DNA from: Rachicladosporium sp. CCFEE 5018
Taxonomy: Eukaryota > Ascomycota > Dothideomycetes > Cladosporiales > Cladosporiaceae
Length of the DNA stretch: 52,071 bases
Direction of reading: 5' to 3'
Assembly: GCA_002077045.2 (NCBI GenBank)
Contig: KZ111146.1
Coordinates: forward strand, 639,452 to 691,522
How positions within the stretch are numbered: position 1 is the first letter of the stretch; every line of letters starts with the position of its first letter. Under the pieces are notes generated by a model that worked only from the letters and a program-made list of their open reading frames with translations, made no database searches and was not told where the DNA came from. The position numbers were made by a program, and so were the translations under genes. Positions 33,001-42,547 of this stretch are shown in pieces.

Positions 33001-33729
33001 TGCTGATGGATTCACTGCTCCAGATCGGTAAGGTATGTATGCTGTAGGGAGATTAGGCGGCGGAGGCGCGCTCCGTAGAAATGGGCTCTGCACATCCAGA
33101 TCCGTGAACGTAGGTGGTGGTGGCGGAGGACGTTGTGGCGGACTGGTTGGTATTCCCGAAGGCTGTTCGATGAAGTCCAACGACAGCACACTGCAAGGAT
33201 ATGGCGGACGTTGCCGTCTACGAGGAGCGTCCCAATCGTCGCCATATAACGCAAGTGGAATCAGAGGTTCGTCGACATCAGCGTTCCAGGTGTAGCGTTT
33301 TCTCGGGTCTTGCACGCGCAGTGGCCGTCGCCTAGTGTCCATATGGTTGTGCACATTTTGGTCGACTTCTCGATCTGACTTGGCGCTGTCGGGGTTGACA
33401 ATTCGGTACGTCCTTCCGAAGGCTGGAGGAGTTGGAGTTGCTATCCTCTGTACTGGCTCCTGATGAAAGGCATTGTCGTCGCCCTTTCGACGATCATAGG
33501 TGTGCGTTACATCGCCGAGACCCAGTAGATACTCGTCGGGCTCTACGAGGGTACCGAGTGCTGACCATGACCCCCTCCGCTTGAATCTTGGGTGCTTGTG
33601 AGTCTTCGACAGGCTACTTCGCCTCAGAGAGATTGACGATAGGCGCCCCAGGAGTCGCTTGCCGGCGTTGTGCGGGGTGTGCAAATCGACCGCGTTCGTC
33701 GTCCCAGTCAAGCTCATTTGAGTGGACAT
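30004..33729 (-). CDS. RBR (RING-IBR-RING) E3 ubiquitin ligase
   Basis: This is an RBR ligase that passes ubiquitin from E2 to its own catalytic Cys and then to substrate. The single-exon frame has 1241 residues. Residues 1 to about 745 are basic, Pro/Ser/Arg-rich and disordered. RING1 is at about 752-815 (CMACAEEL, then RCTHENLTCRNCAEQWL, then CMQC). IBR is at about 840-900 (WCRGPGCDSG, then CRACNFKFC). The C-terminal RING2 starts near 1185 (CPNTKCGFSIQKKSGCDHMT), where the Cys of SGCDHM, near residue 1201, corresponds to the catalytic Cys. It ends CKHEFCWECLADYRD. Between IBR and RING2 lie about 280 residues, including an Ala/Glu/Arg coiled coil. Substrate unknown. Confidence 0.9.
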   Translation of the reverse strand: MSTQMSLTGTTNAVDLHTPHNAGKRLLGRLSSISLRRSSLSKTHKHPRFKRRGSWSALGTLVEPDEYLLGLGDVTHTYDRRKGDDNAFHQEPVQRIATPTPPAFGRTYRIVNPDSAKSDREVDQNVHNHMDTRRRPLRVQDPRKRYTWNADVDEPLIPLALYGDDWDAPRRRQRPPYPCSVLSLDFIEQPSGIPTSPPQRPPPPPPTFTDLDVQSPFLRSAPPPPNLPTAYIPYRSGAVNPSAFCDDLLQRRSTVRVPVGTRVRDPASLWQSPDSFTSSTFSPPPVRQKPLALRTDPSLRSRSAQPSVRDSENLDQPVTSSAPTTDLASVKMPIVPPRPRGRPPSVPQKPAEFQRATAAPNHSTLHQRLIQTHHGGGASPAQMRQRSSFPNKDHGIPGPSLRSTRAPIPNAESRLRSARAPPAIPPKRFSAQKATPLEYQTRSTGETSVVTIIHRGPNSREQPRPTRQLSHAGVEALVPRLSGDMKRDSYEARFRNFSKQEVLGASPISPVAGTSSGKGKHHGRHEYRVHDVVYDSRTWHGHYGTRMPGRPRRKSTADDITLQSLERAVQDAYPESSHNSTTTNDVADVLAEAGCPAIVQAVAATYPLFTSALVNARDHTTRSPTEDTVTPHATPIHQSQLNERSDSKASHRRRDSGYISMQSSPTAHTDKTPSIQLELPGDDVPEAALSTPFDVSNKVLLHVGSISKGKQKEVTSPLSIPKQASPSVPEEVWFDASAGLPAQVQPPKPPGTLSCMACAEELPKHDFSDRPLTTRCTHENLTCRNCAEQWLQTQLDTTSWDRLSCMQCTELLTYDDVLHHGDAALMERYDRLATRALLSADEDFRWCRGPGCDSGQVHEGGEATPIFHCRACNFKFCVIHEEVHEGMSCRQFEARLNGEDEAGEESAAAAANRMGNGPPSWPHRDVDPSASAPTLAARVRGTVDPIVPSTSSRAQRDETAARALQDSWEREEEERRQGLIAAHRRLLNERQAIAQAQIQADEAMARGLQVELNGGQGPQPVSSAEPSIDQTRRNGFLAKLRAHRRDNPPSTLISDSVSNTGVASIVSTPAKLRYKADSSARVKSLARAADKTAVAHSVAPSMSTVTLSPSQVETDASFARQLEQAEQAEIKREAAAAEARRVANERKLQAAAAKQAEAERKKVEDARRRRAEEAKGVDWVQKNSKQCPNTKCGFSIQKKSGCDHMTCSRCKHEFCWECLADYRDITRTDNTAHQRNCRFHR

Positions 33730-34650
33730 GGGTTGGTGGGCGAAGGTGGGACAGTCTCATGTCAAATACACTTGAAAGCACGCGTGTATATCTGAAATGA
33801 GAAGTGCAGTACAGCAAAGAGATGCGAGGCCCAAACCGCGATGCTAGGCCGCACTAGCAGGCTTAGCGAGGCCGCATCATGAGTAACGGGAACAAGTGTG
33901 AGGAAGACAGACGCAGCTTCACCTTCCGACCCAGAGCTACACTTACCTTGGCAGCCTCGCTGTTGGTGGCGCTCAGTAATGCCGTTGCAGCCGAATCGCA
34001 TGAACAGTCTCAGACGCATAAGCATAGCCTCATGTGCGAGACTTCTCGCTGCGGTCGAGCCACAGTAACTATCGCCCGAGGAGACGGTCTAAGGTCCGTC
34101 GCAAGAGGGCCAGTCTCTGTGAAACCTCATGTGCGAAACAGGTGCTGGCGCTTGAACGTCGCCAACTACTTTGACAGTCTTGCTGAACGTCAGCAACGAC
34201 GGAAGCTCAATAAGTCCATGAGTAACCTATGATCGATACCATACCAACAAGCAAGTATGTGAGCTGCTCGATCACGCCCGACCGTTGAGGCTCTGTTTAT
34301 GGCTCGACGGGCGCAGTCTCAATGATGGATCAGGCTGAGGCCACAATGCATGAGGCGGAGCAAGTTGCCTTCTTTGTCTGCATGATTCGCGCATTGCTGC
34401 ATAGTCGCGCGTTGGGAGGTCCGCGTTTGACATGTTGGTGACCTAGTGCAAGCTTCTGTCTCGGATTGGCTGCGGCCTAGGCAAAGTGACGATGTCGGCC
34501 AGCAGATAGTCAAAGGAGAGCGCTAGACATGGCGTGTGGTAGTGTAGATTCGCCCTAGTTGACCACCGGCCCGTCCCTCACGCTAGCGCAATGTGGACGA
34601 TCAATATGTGCTGCAACATGAACGCCTCCTCTTGAATATTCGGTCCAGCT
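33730..34650. promoter_or_regulatory. Divergent intergenic region, RBR ligase / TEX1
   Basis: About 920 bp between divergent starts, presumably carrying both promoters. A 117-codon plus-strand frame (33879-34232) shows no family resemblance and is probably chance. Confidence 0.4.
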
Positions 34651-35718
34651 ATGGCACCTCCTAAGGTATCACGGTCAGTGCGAAAAGATCAATTCCCTAG
34701 CGTTCTCAAGGCACTGAAGACTACTGCGTACTATGATGCTGGGCGTGACAACAGACTCGTGACGAACATCCGAGGCTTGGCCTGGTCTCCAACAGGAAAT
34801 GCCATAGCCACAACGGTGTCCAACTACATTCGCATATGGGATCCCGACAGGACAAAAGTTGCCCAATCGCTGGAGCTGAAAAGCGGCGCGCCGGGCATTG
34901 TCGAGAAAGTCGCCTACTGCCCAACGCATGAGGCTGTCCTTGCCAGCACAGCAGTGGATGGTATCTGCAGGCTATGGGACGCGAGGATGCCTGGCGGTGT
35001 TGCAGGTGCTAGCAAAGGCACGAAACTATCCGAGGCCAAGGTTGGCGATACGGGTTTGTTCCTGACTTGGCACCCATCTGGTACGGAGCTTCTGGTTGGC
35101 CGGAAGGACGATGTTGTCATGTCCGTCGATGTACGTAAGCTTGGAGGCTCTGAAGGTGCGCTCGGTACGGGATGGGATCTCGAGGCTCGACAGATTGATC
35201 CTCTGCAAGGTCGACATGGCAAGACGCAATTGAACGAGATGGCTTTCTCGAACTCCGGCCGTGAGCTGTTGGTCACTACTGGTCACGGGCCGGTCGAAAT
35301 ATACGACTGGCCAAGTCTGGACTATCTCCATACTCTCACTGCCCACAACAGTGCTGCATACTCTGTGCGTCATTCTCCTGCAGGCAGCTTCATAGCCGCG
35401 GGCAGTGGCGACGGCATGGTCACCCTGTGGGACACTACACACTGGCACTGCGCGCACACGATGATGGCTCACACCGGGCCAGTGCGTGATCTAAGCTTCT
35501 CTTACGATGGTGCCTATATCGCATGTGGTAGCGGTGGCGACACAAAGGAAAGCAGCACCGGCATTGAGATCTCGCACGTTGACACTGGAGAGCGAGTGCA
35601 CACCATCGATACGGTTGCGCCGGCGTCTTGGATTGCGTGGCATCCACTGCGCTACTGGCTCGCTTACGCTGGCGAGACCGGCGGACTGAGGATTGTGGGC
35701 GCTGGCAGCAGCACATGA
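34651..35718 (+). CDS. TEX1: THO complex subunit TEX1/THOC3 (WD40)
   Basis: This is a WD40 subunit of THO/TREX, which couples transcription to mRNA export in the nucleus. The 355-residue single exon begins with a basic segment, then LAWSPTGNAIATTVSNYIRIWDP, giving seven propeller blades (others: ASTAVDGICRLWDAR, FLTWHPSGTELLVGRKDD, EMAFSNSGRELLVTTGHG, IAAGSGDGMVTLWDT). The end, SWIAWHPLRYWLAYAG, is characteristic of THOC3. No introns or breaks. Divergent from the RBR gene. Confidence 0.9.
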   Translation: MAPPKVSRSVRKDQFPSVLKALKTTAYYDAGRDNRLVTNIRGLAWSPTGNAIATTVSNYIRIWDPDRTKVAQSLELKSGAPGIVEKVAYCPTHEAVLASTAVDGICRLWDARMPGGVAGASKGTKLSEAKVGDTGLFLTWHPSGTELLVGRKDDVVMSVDVRKLGGSEGALGTGWDLEARQIDPLQGRHGKTQLNEMAFSNSGRELLVTTGHGPVEIYDWPSLDYLHTLTAHNSAAYSVRHSPAGSFIAAGSGDGMVTLWDTTHWHCAHTMMAHTGPVRDLSFSYDGAYIACGSGGDTKESSTGIEISHVDTGERVHTIDTVAPASWIAWHPLRYWLAYAGETGGLRIVGAGSST

Positions 35719-36696
35719 CAGGCCGGACAGTCACGCTTGACGCCTCCAAGGAGGGGATATATGGATCGAGTCCGTGCGATACCGGAAGCCACTCGTGAAG
35801 GTATGCAAGCACCCAAGAATTCATCGTACGACGACATCGTTCGCTCTGTGCAGCTTCTCGCTCTGCATGAGCCGCTTCTTGTGCTTCTTGCGTTTCTTGC
35901 GCTTCTTGCGCTTCTTGCACCGCCTCCTGGGCCGCGGTTCAAGCGTCTCTATTTTCCGTACCGTCGGCAGCCCGTCTTCCGCTGGACGCATGTGGCTCGC
36001 CGGGACCGGCTGCCGCAACGTTGTGGCCTTTGTCGTCAAAAGCTGCGCTGTAGCCTGTCCCGCCTTAGCTAACTACGCTGGCCTTACCGTCGTCAGTAGA
36101 CGCTTCTGCATCTCCATCCGTGGATGCGAGGAAGCCCTTGCAGGCCTTAGTATCTACGCTGATGGTGGTCGACGAGCCGGAGCCTTCACCGGTCGTGGAA
36201 ATCTGTACACGTAGTCGAGGAAAAGTATGTGGAGATATCGGACGAGGTTCCACTACCCAGAGTGGTTGAAACCACGGACAATATCAGATTCGAAAGCCGC
36301 TATAATTCTATGGGGGGCAATCTGGCAAACGGGAGAGTGAGTGTGATTTTTGGAATGTCATGCCGCATCACAGTCACGTGGCCCTCAGCGGCCAGCTGAG
36401 GGCGCTCGGGCAGATAGGCGCTGAAGAAGGCACCCTCTTTCTGCATCTGCACGGTCAGCAGATCGATAAGAGAATTGCCGTGGCACTATTGGCCTGCGAT
36501 GCAAGGCTTTGCCTTGGGCTGAAAGAAGGCGACCTTCTGCAAGGCTGGGACGCAGCTTGTTTATCAGTCGTCCCCTCATTCCCACTTTTCTTGCACGCTT
36601 GTACTTATGCTGAAGAACCACACACTGTTCACTCGATCAATCTCCTCCAGTCTATTGTACCATCTCCGCAAAGCTCTGCGTAGATAAATCATCACC
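35719..36696. other. Region without a clear gene; possible decayed minus-strand frame
   Basis: One minus-strand frame has protein-like composition from about 36290 to 35720 (SGSSTTISVDTKACKGFL, then AAAGPGEPHASSGRRAADG, then an Ala/Gln/Glu-rich repeat). It is interrupted by TAA at 36065-36067 and TGA at 35939-35941. No family is recognised and no start is seen. It may be a relic gene, part of a spliced gene, or chance; see findings. Confidence 0.3.
35870..35920. repeat. 9-bp tandem repeat, unit CTTCTTGCG
   Basis: About five imperfect copies of CTTCTTGCG (variants GTG, TTT) run head to tail. On the minus strand they read as alternating Gln-Glu-Ala in one frame and Lys-Lys-Arg in another. It is a small coding-type minisatellite. 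Confidence 0.75.
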
Positions 36697-37014
36697 ATGT
36701 CCGGTGCCGAAATAGCCCTTGGTGGTATCTCCGCCGCCGCAGGAACGCTAAGCGCTGCGAACGCCGCCAAGCAATTGTTCAAGCCGCAGTCCAACAGGGT
36801 ACGTGATTGGCAGCCTATCTATGATGTTAGTGTTGCCTATCTCTAATGATGGCTGTCCCAGATGCCTTCCGTCGTCAAATCTACCGACACAGTGTATATG
36901 CATGTCAGCGGCGAAGCTTGGGCCTACGTGGGGGCGAACGGGGAAATACGCTCGAAGTCGCAGGGGCAGGGAAAGGCTGTGGTACGGACTCAGAACGTGT
37001 CTAGGAAGAAGTAG
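36697..37014 (+). CDS. Small two-exon gene, 84-residue protein of unknown function
   Basis: I do not recognise the protein. Exon 1 is 36697-36798 (34 codons) and exon 2 36862-37014 (50 codons plus TAG). The 63-bp intron has GTACGT, a CTAAT branch-point-like site and CCCAG. The product begins MSGAEIALGGISAAAGTLSA, a small-residue-rich, mildly hydrophobic segment that could form a membrane-active or amphipathic helix. It continues with the well-mixed VYMHVSGEAWAYVGANGE and ends basic (VVRTQNVSRKK). Three things support a real gene: the clean phase-0 splice, a purine at -3 (ATCACCATG) and a balanced second exon. Neighbours are TEX1 upstream on the same strand and CUS2 converging 216 bp away. Confidence 0.65.
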
Positions 37015-37230
37015 GGATGACAACAAGCTTGGACGTGCACGCAGTAGTGAGGAGATTTGAGGGCACCAACATAATCCCGAGTGCTGTGTACTCTTCTCTT
37101 GGCTTGCAGATAGCATGATCACCCTCACGACCGCCAGCGATATCTGTCCATTGCTGGGCCAAAAAACTCTGCCCTCCCACGTTTGGTACCCGGGAACCAT
37201 GTCAGAATCAGCAGTCAGCTTTCGGCCACG

Positions 37231-38573
37231 TCACTCCCCCTCCCCTTTCCCCATCGGACCCTTCTGGAACCTCTCCGTCCCATTAGCCAGTCTCGCCTCC
37301 AGATACCGCCTCTCATAAGCCCTCCCGTCCATCTTCCTCACACAAGCCTTCGCCGCTTTCTCGTTGGCAAATCGTACACTAATAACGCCGCTCGGCTCCC
37401 GATCGAACAGCACGACATTCTCGACCTCGCCGAATTTCGAGCACTCTTCGCGGGTGTCTTCGGCAATCTCGTCAATGAGTGAGGCGTCTTCTTCGATCTC
37501 GGCGAGCGTGAACATGTGCTTGAGGATGACGACTTTGTCCCAGCGCGTGGAGGTTTCGGGGAGAATGGAGACGTCATCTTCGTCCCAGTCAGTGAGGCGG
37601 CTGGGTGTCTGTCAGCTAGTGCTTGATTTGAGCAGGGTAATTTAGGTTACCGATTCATCTCCTCAGCCTTCTTGATGACTTTCTGGCGATCGCGGTTGGC
37701 AGGCGTGCCTTTCTTCTTCGCCTCCTCAGACTTGGCAGGCTGGTCTTTCTGCACCTTGTAGTTCTGATCCGCGGCATTGACACGCATTGTACCCTTGGGA
37801 CCACGCCCGCCGAGTCGGAAGTCGGTGTCATCTAGCAAGTCTATGGCTAGTTGGACTGACTCCGGACGGAAGTACACTGGGCGCAGTTTAGCCAAGTAAA
37901 TCATTGACGTACATGATTTGAGTCTTACCGATTAAGGCATCCCCGTTGAAGTTGCCTTCATCGTTAGTATACATCTTGATCCTCGGCAAGTTGTCATCGA
38001 TGCCCTCAGCGATCACGCCAAAGCGCCCGAACACCTTGAACAGCTCGTCTTGCGTGACGTCCGCGGGCAGAGCAGTTACATATACGGCCGTGTTGACGCG
38101 CTCCTTGGGCTTCTCAGCCTTCTGCTTCTTTGCGGTTTCCTGCACGTCCGCTTAGCAACCTCGCAGTCAAACAGAAAATGGTTGACGAGACTTACCATCT
38201 CCTCCCCCACAGCCTTCCTCTTCCTCCCCGGGTCCATCGCCGGCTCCTCATCATCCACACCCTCGACTCTATAAGCCGCACGCTGCTGCTCCGCGAGCGC
38301 TTCGTCCATCTGTCATCGACAAATGCATTAGGATTCACTGCACATCGCCGTGGCAACATATCACTGGTGAGGCATGTTGGCGGAGATTCGCCAAGCAGGG
38401 GAGTGGAAGAGGCGTACTAAGGGAACCCATTTGGATGTTCGGGAGTGCCATTCCCATTCTGAGCCGGTTTCGTCTTCGAGGATGTGGGTGGCTGAGGATT
38501 TGGAGAAGGAGACGCGGGGGTCGTCGTCGAAGTCTTCGACGATCGTTGGGAAAGGGTTGCGTGTGGACGCCAT
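37231..38573 (-). CDS. CUS2: CUS2 / Tat-SF1-like U2 snRNP splicing factor
   Basis: CUS2/HTATSF1 binds U2 snRNP (SF3B1/Hsh155) and helps fold U2 snRNA before spliceosome assembly. Five exons: 38418-38573, 38196-38309, 37929-38139, 37651-37876 and 37231-37600, totalling 358 residues in frame, with introns of 108, 56, 52 and 50 bp. Exon 1 encodes an acidic start and SEWEWHSRTSKWVPL, matching the Trp-rich segment before RRM1. RRM1 reads NTAVYVTALPADVTQDELF and spans an intron to VYFRPESVQLAIDLLD. The second RRM is a U2AF-homology motif domain: ECSKFGEVENVVLF, then VSVRFANEKAAKACV, then GRAYERRYLEARL. The gene is intact. Confidence 0.92.
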
Positions 38574-39045
38574 GATGGAAGGAGCTACGGAGCAGGTGAA
38601 GTGAGAGGGCGAAGCGTCACGCGAGAGGAGGAAGATTAAGGGGATTGAGGCAGTATGAAGGCACTGGACGTGAGGCAAGTGAGGTCAAAGTTGGACTGAA
38701 CTCTACGCAGCGGTCCACAATGTTCATCAACTTCTTTCTTAGCATGGTAAGGTACACCGTTTTCTACGTTCATACCTTACTACTACACGCTCGCCACTGG
38801 AGACTCTCACGTGAGTTCCAGCGACCTCAGATCTATCTTACAGTGCTCGCTAGCAGCCGTTACGAGCGACCGCTTCTTACAAAGCGACCTCGCGGCGCTT
38901 CTTCGCTTGACCAGACGCACGGGAGCGGACCGCGTCAACAGGAATATGGCTCCCTATGCTCCCACAGCATAGCATACGACTTCGCAAGCGTGCGATCGAA
39001 GTGATCGAATCGGTGAAGAGTTGAAATCGTACCCTCTGTCTCTCT
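38574..39045. other. Intergenic, CUS2 promoter and TIM54 3' flank
   Basis: About 470 bp. Nothing is recognised beyond short chance frames. Confidence 0.4.
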
Positions 39046-40534
39046 TCACCCCTCTTCCTCAACCTTCACCCGCTGCTCCTTGCCCTGAGCAATCGCCTTC
39101 GCTCTCTCCTCATCCACACTAGTAAGCTCGAACCTCCTCATCCTCCCAGCCAGCCTTTCGTCTACCACACAATCTTCAATCCATACAGCCTCTTCATGTG
39201 CCTCTCTTGCTTTATACGTAGTTTTCCACCAGCTCGCCTCCTCGAACAGCAGCTCCTTGGCTGCCTCTGAGCCAGAACCCCTTTCCGTCGACACAGTCGC
39301 TTCAAACGGTCGATGTGAAGCCAGCACTGCGGCAGCAACTTGCCGGCCAACGTCATCGGCGACTCGACGGCGGTTGAGGAAACGGTAGACTCGTATGGGC
39401 GTGTTGCGGAAACCGAGTATGTGGGGGAAGGGTACTGAGGTTGCGGGACCAAGGATTTCGGGTGTGAGGGCCGAGAGGGTGGCGGAAGGGTAGGCGTCTG
39501 CGTTGATGTATGGTGGTGGGTGTCGGGGTTTGGGAGCCTCGTCTTTCTTCTCTTCTGCTGCTGGAGTGTCGGCCGTAGGTGATGCGTCGTCGGACGGGGC
39601 TGGTGCGGACGCGAGCGTTCCCGACAGAGTCGCAACAGGTGATTGCGCTGAGTCGGTTGTCGAGCCTGATAATGACGGTCTCGTCGTAGCAGCACTCGTC
39701 GCGAGTGATACCGCAGCGTCGCCAACGCCACCTAACCCTGGCGTGTGTGTCGCCGGCTCGGCACCCTCTGCGCCCACCTCGCCAGGCACTACAGGCGCAT
39801 CGACAGGCCCTAGCCAGCCTTCATGCGTCCCTCGCACATACTCCTTCCATGTGTTCCTCCCTACCACCACATCCCCTCCAACACCATCGTACACTTGCGT
39901 GCCTGCCTTCTCCCGGATGCTCTCGACCGAATACTCCTCCTCCGCATCGGGCGTGCCCTCACCTCCAGCTCTCCGCCTCTTCCTGATCCTCTCCGCAGTC
40001 TTCCACCTCACATCTCCCTCCTTCCTGCCCTCCACGACATCCCAGTCCATCGCCGCAGCTACTAGCACTGGCTTCACGTAGAGGTGGAAGTGCTCGCGTG
40101 CCGCTCTGAGACCATCTCCCGGTGGTGCTGCAAGGTAGACTGTGACTTTCCGAACTAGGGTGTGCGAGGGCAGAGGCTCCTCGGCGATGTGCGAGACAAG
40201 CTTGCACCACTTCTCTCGCGCAAGCTTGGTCTGGTATTTGTCGTAGAACATGGCGCCAAAGAATGAGCCCGTGACGCCGAGGAAGATGGACCAATTGCGG
40301 GAGGGAAGACGAAGACGAGGCAGACCTATGACGCTCTATCAGTAAGACTCTTGGAGCGTAGCGAGTCCGTGGTAGCTCACCCATCATCCTGAAAGCCTCA
40401 TTCTGCTTCGGGAGAGCCTTCTTTGCTTCCCCAGCGGCAGATGAGGCTTTTGCGGCGGCATCTTGTGGGCCAGTCTTGTTGATGGCTTCCTTCGCAGCGT
40501 CGCTCGCTGGCGACGTGCTCGTCGAGTCCGCCAT
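39046..40534 (-). CDS. TIM54: Mitochondrial inner membrane translocase subunit TIM54
   Basis: Tim54 is a component of the TIM22 complex, which inserts carrier proteins into the mitochondrial inner membrane. Exon 1 (40381-40534) and exon 2 (39046-40325) flank a 55-bp intron; the joint reads NEAFRMMGLPRLRLPSRNWS. The single membrane helix follows (SIFLGVTGSFFGAMFYD, about residues 62-80), then YQTKLAREKWCKLVSHIAEE and VRKVTVYLAAPPGDGLRAA, which are family hallmarks. The middle has a low-complexity Ala/Pro/Thr linker. The C-terminal part has ILGFRNTPIRVYRFLNRRRV. Total 477 residues, no breaks. Divergent from the FAD oxidase at 40911. Confidence 0.93.
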
Positions 40535-40910
40535 GCCTCGGACAGTGGTACGCAGATAGAATACGTACCATCAACAAAAAGTTCGAGGACCCCCCCATGC
40601 CTCACTCGGGGGAGCTCGGAGGTCGGCCCGAAATGGCGACTACATTCACACACCGTCTTCTCTTACGGCGCTCTATCTTCCTTGCCAAGGCGAACCTGGG
40701 GAAGCACACTGTCTTGAATCGTGTCACTGAGGCCTTTGTTACTGGGCGGCGTCTACCAGCGACATTCAAGATACGTTCACAATCGGAACAAGCGTGTTTC
40801 GAAGACCTCGAGCAGACGGTAGGTGATCTCGTTTGGCCTATTATTCTCACGTTCACTCTTGTCATTGTATGGATCTCGGCTGAGCCGGATCTTGCCCAGT
40901 TGATCGACTC
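40535..40910. promoter_or_regulatory. Divergent intergenic region, TIM54 / FAD oxidase
   Basis: About 375 bp between divergent starts. A plus-strand frame through it (40597-40950) shows no family resemblance. Confidence 0.35.
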
Positions 40911-42293
40911 ATGGCGCTCCCACTTGACCCCGAGAGCAGTACAGTCCTGATCATCGGCTGCGGGACGTGGGGCAGTTCGACAGCACTGTGGTTGGCAAGG
41001 AGTGGCTACAAGCGAGTCACTGTGCTTGATCCGTATCCTGTGCCTTCTCCAATATCTGCAGGCAATGACATCAACAAGATAGTAGAAGGTCCGTCTCCTT
41101 CTTGCAGAGAGCCCAACTGACATGCTGACAAGGCACGAGGACGGGCACGCAAGCCTTTCGAGTCATACAGTGGACCCAAAGCAGAGTTCGAATGGACGGG
41201 AGATGAGATACGCGCAGATGCTACAGAAGCGTGGACCGAAGACCCCGTCTTCAAGGACTACTACCACGAGACTGGCTATATCATCTCTGCGAGCCGGCCC
41301 GAGACGATCCAGGCGCTGTACGATGATGAGCAGCCAACGCCGGAGAATCGCTTTACCGAGATCAATACTGCAGCATAGTTCCGCAACCTGATGCCCGACG
41401 GTGTACTGACTGGCGACTTCCCTGGCTGGAAGGGCTGGTACAAGGCGCAGGGCGCTGGCTGGGTACATGCTCGGAAAGCCTTGGTTGCGGCTACCACTGA
41501 GGCTCAGCGTCTGGGCGTCAAGCTTGTTACTGGCGAAGTCAGACGACTCATCTTCGAAGGAGGAGACGTCAAAGGCGCTGTAACAGCGGACGGCACATCA
41601 TACCGCGCAGACCGCACGATACTCTGTGCTGGCGCCAGCGCTCCGCAGCTACTTGACATGAGAAACCAGTCACGCCCGACCGCTTGGACATTGGCCCACA
41701 TCAAGATGACTTTCGAAGAAGCACAGCTTTATAAAGATCTGCCAGTTCTCTTCAATGTCGAACGCGGCTTCTTCATGGAGCCGGATGCCGAGAACCACGA
41801 ACTCAAGATATGCGAGGAGCATCCTGGCTACTGCAACTGGACTGCTGCTTCGCTTCACAACGGTGGAACATCAACGCCCTTCGCCCGCCACCAGATTCCC
41901 AAAGACTCTGAGCAAGGCATTCGCCAATTTCTGCAAGAGACCATGCCCCACCTCGCCGACCGCCCTTTCAGCTTCGCTCGCATATGCTGGTGTGCAGACA
42001 CACCAGATCGCGAATTCCTCATCTCCAAGCATCCCGACTATCCTTCGCTGGTGCTAGGGGTAGGTGGCAGTGGACACGGGTTTATGCACATACCTGTTAT
42101 TGGAAAGTACATCATGCAGTGCATGGAGGACAGACTAGATCCTCGCATGCAGCGCACTTGGCGATGGCGACCGGAGACTGCAGTGGGCAGGGACTGGGAG
42201 GCACTTCAAGGAAGATGGGGTGGGCCGAACAAGGTCAGAAATCTGGCAGATTTGGGAGAAGGGGAATGGACTGAGGTTGGTGCACGGCTTTGA
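40911..42293 (+). CDS. FAD-dependent amine oxidase (fructosyl amino acid / sarcosine oxidase type) with in-frame stop
   Basis: This is a flavoenzyme of the MSOX/FAOX group that oxidises secondary amines such as fructosyl amino acids or N-methyl amino acids. Exon 1 (40911-41088) has the dinucleotide-binding fold VLIIGCGTWGSSTALWLARS and ISAGNDINKIV. I place exon 2 at about 41140-42293; the acceptor is uncertain. It reads EAWTEDPVFKDYYHETGYII, then FTEINTAA, a TAG at 41376-41378, and continues in the same frame FRNLMPDGVLTGDFPGWKGW. The family continues without interruption here, so TAG replaces a sense codon. Downstream are TILCAGASAPQL, the RICWCADTPDREFLISKHP region with the presumed covalent-FAD Cys, and GVGGSGHGFMHIPVIGKYI. 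It is probably a recently inactivated gene, unless the stop is a sequencing error. Confidence 0.75.
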
Positions 42294-42547
42294 AGGTCAA
42301 GACTGACTGCAGTATTCACCCTGCTAATGCCATGTGCAAATTTCGCTCGCGCATCTGGACGCCGGACCTTGACGCTGCGCCTCTGGACAGCCAAGTCTAA
42401 CACCCGCCCACCATGTCTGACCTCTATCACCTCAACATGCAAGCTGCAAAACAGCCTATTTGGGACTCGACTGGGGTCGCGCTCTCCTTCGGCAGATTTC
42501 AAGGACCAGTGCTAGTCCAGCGTCACTGGCACTGCTGTTATACGCTA

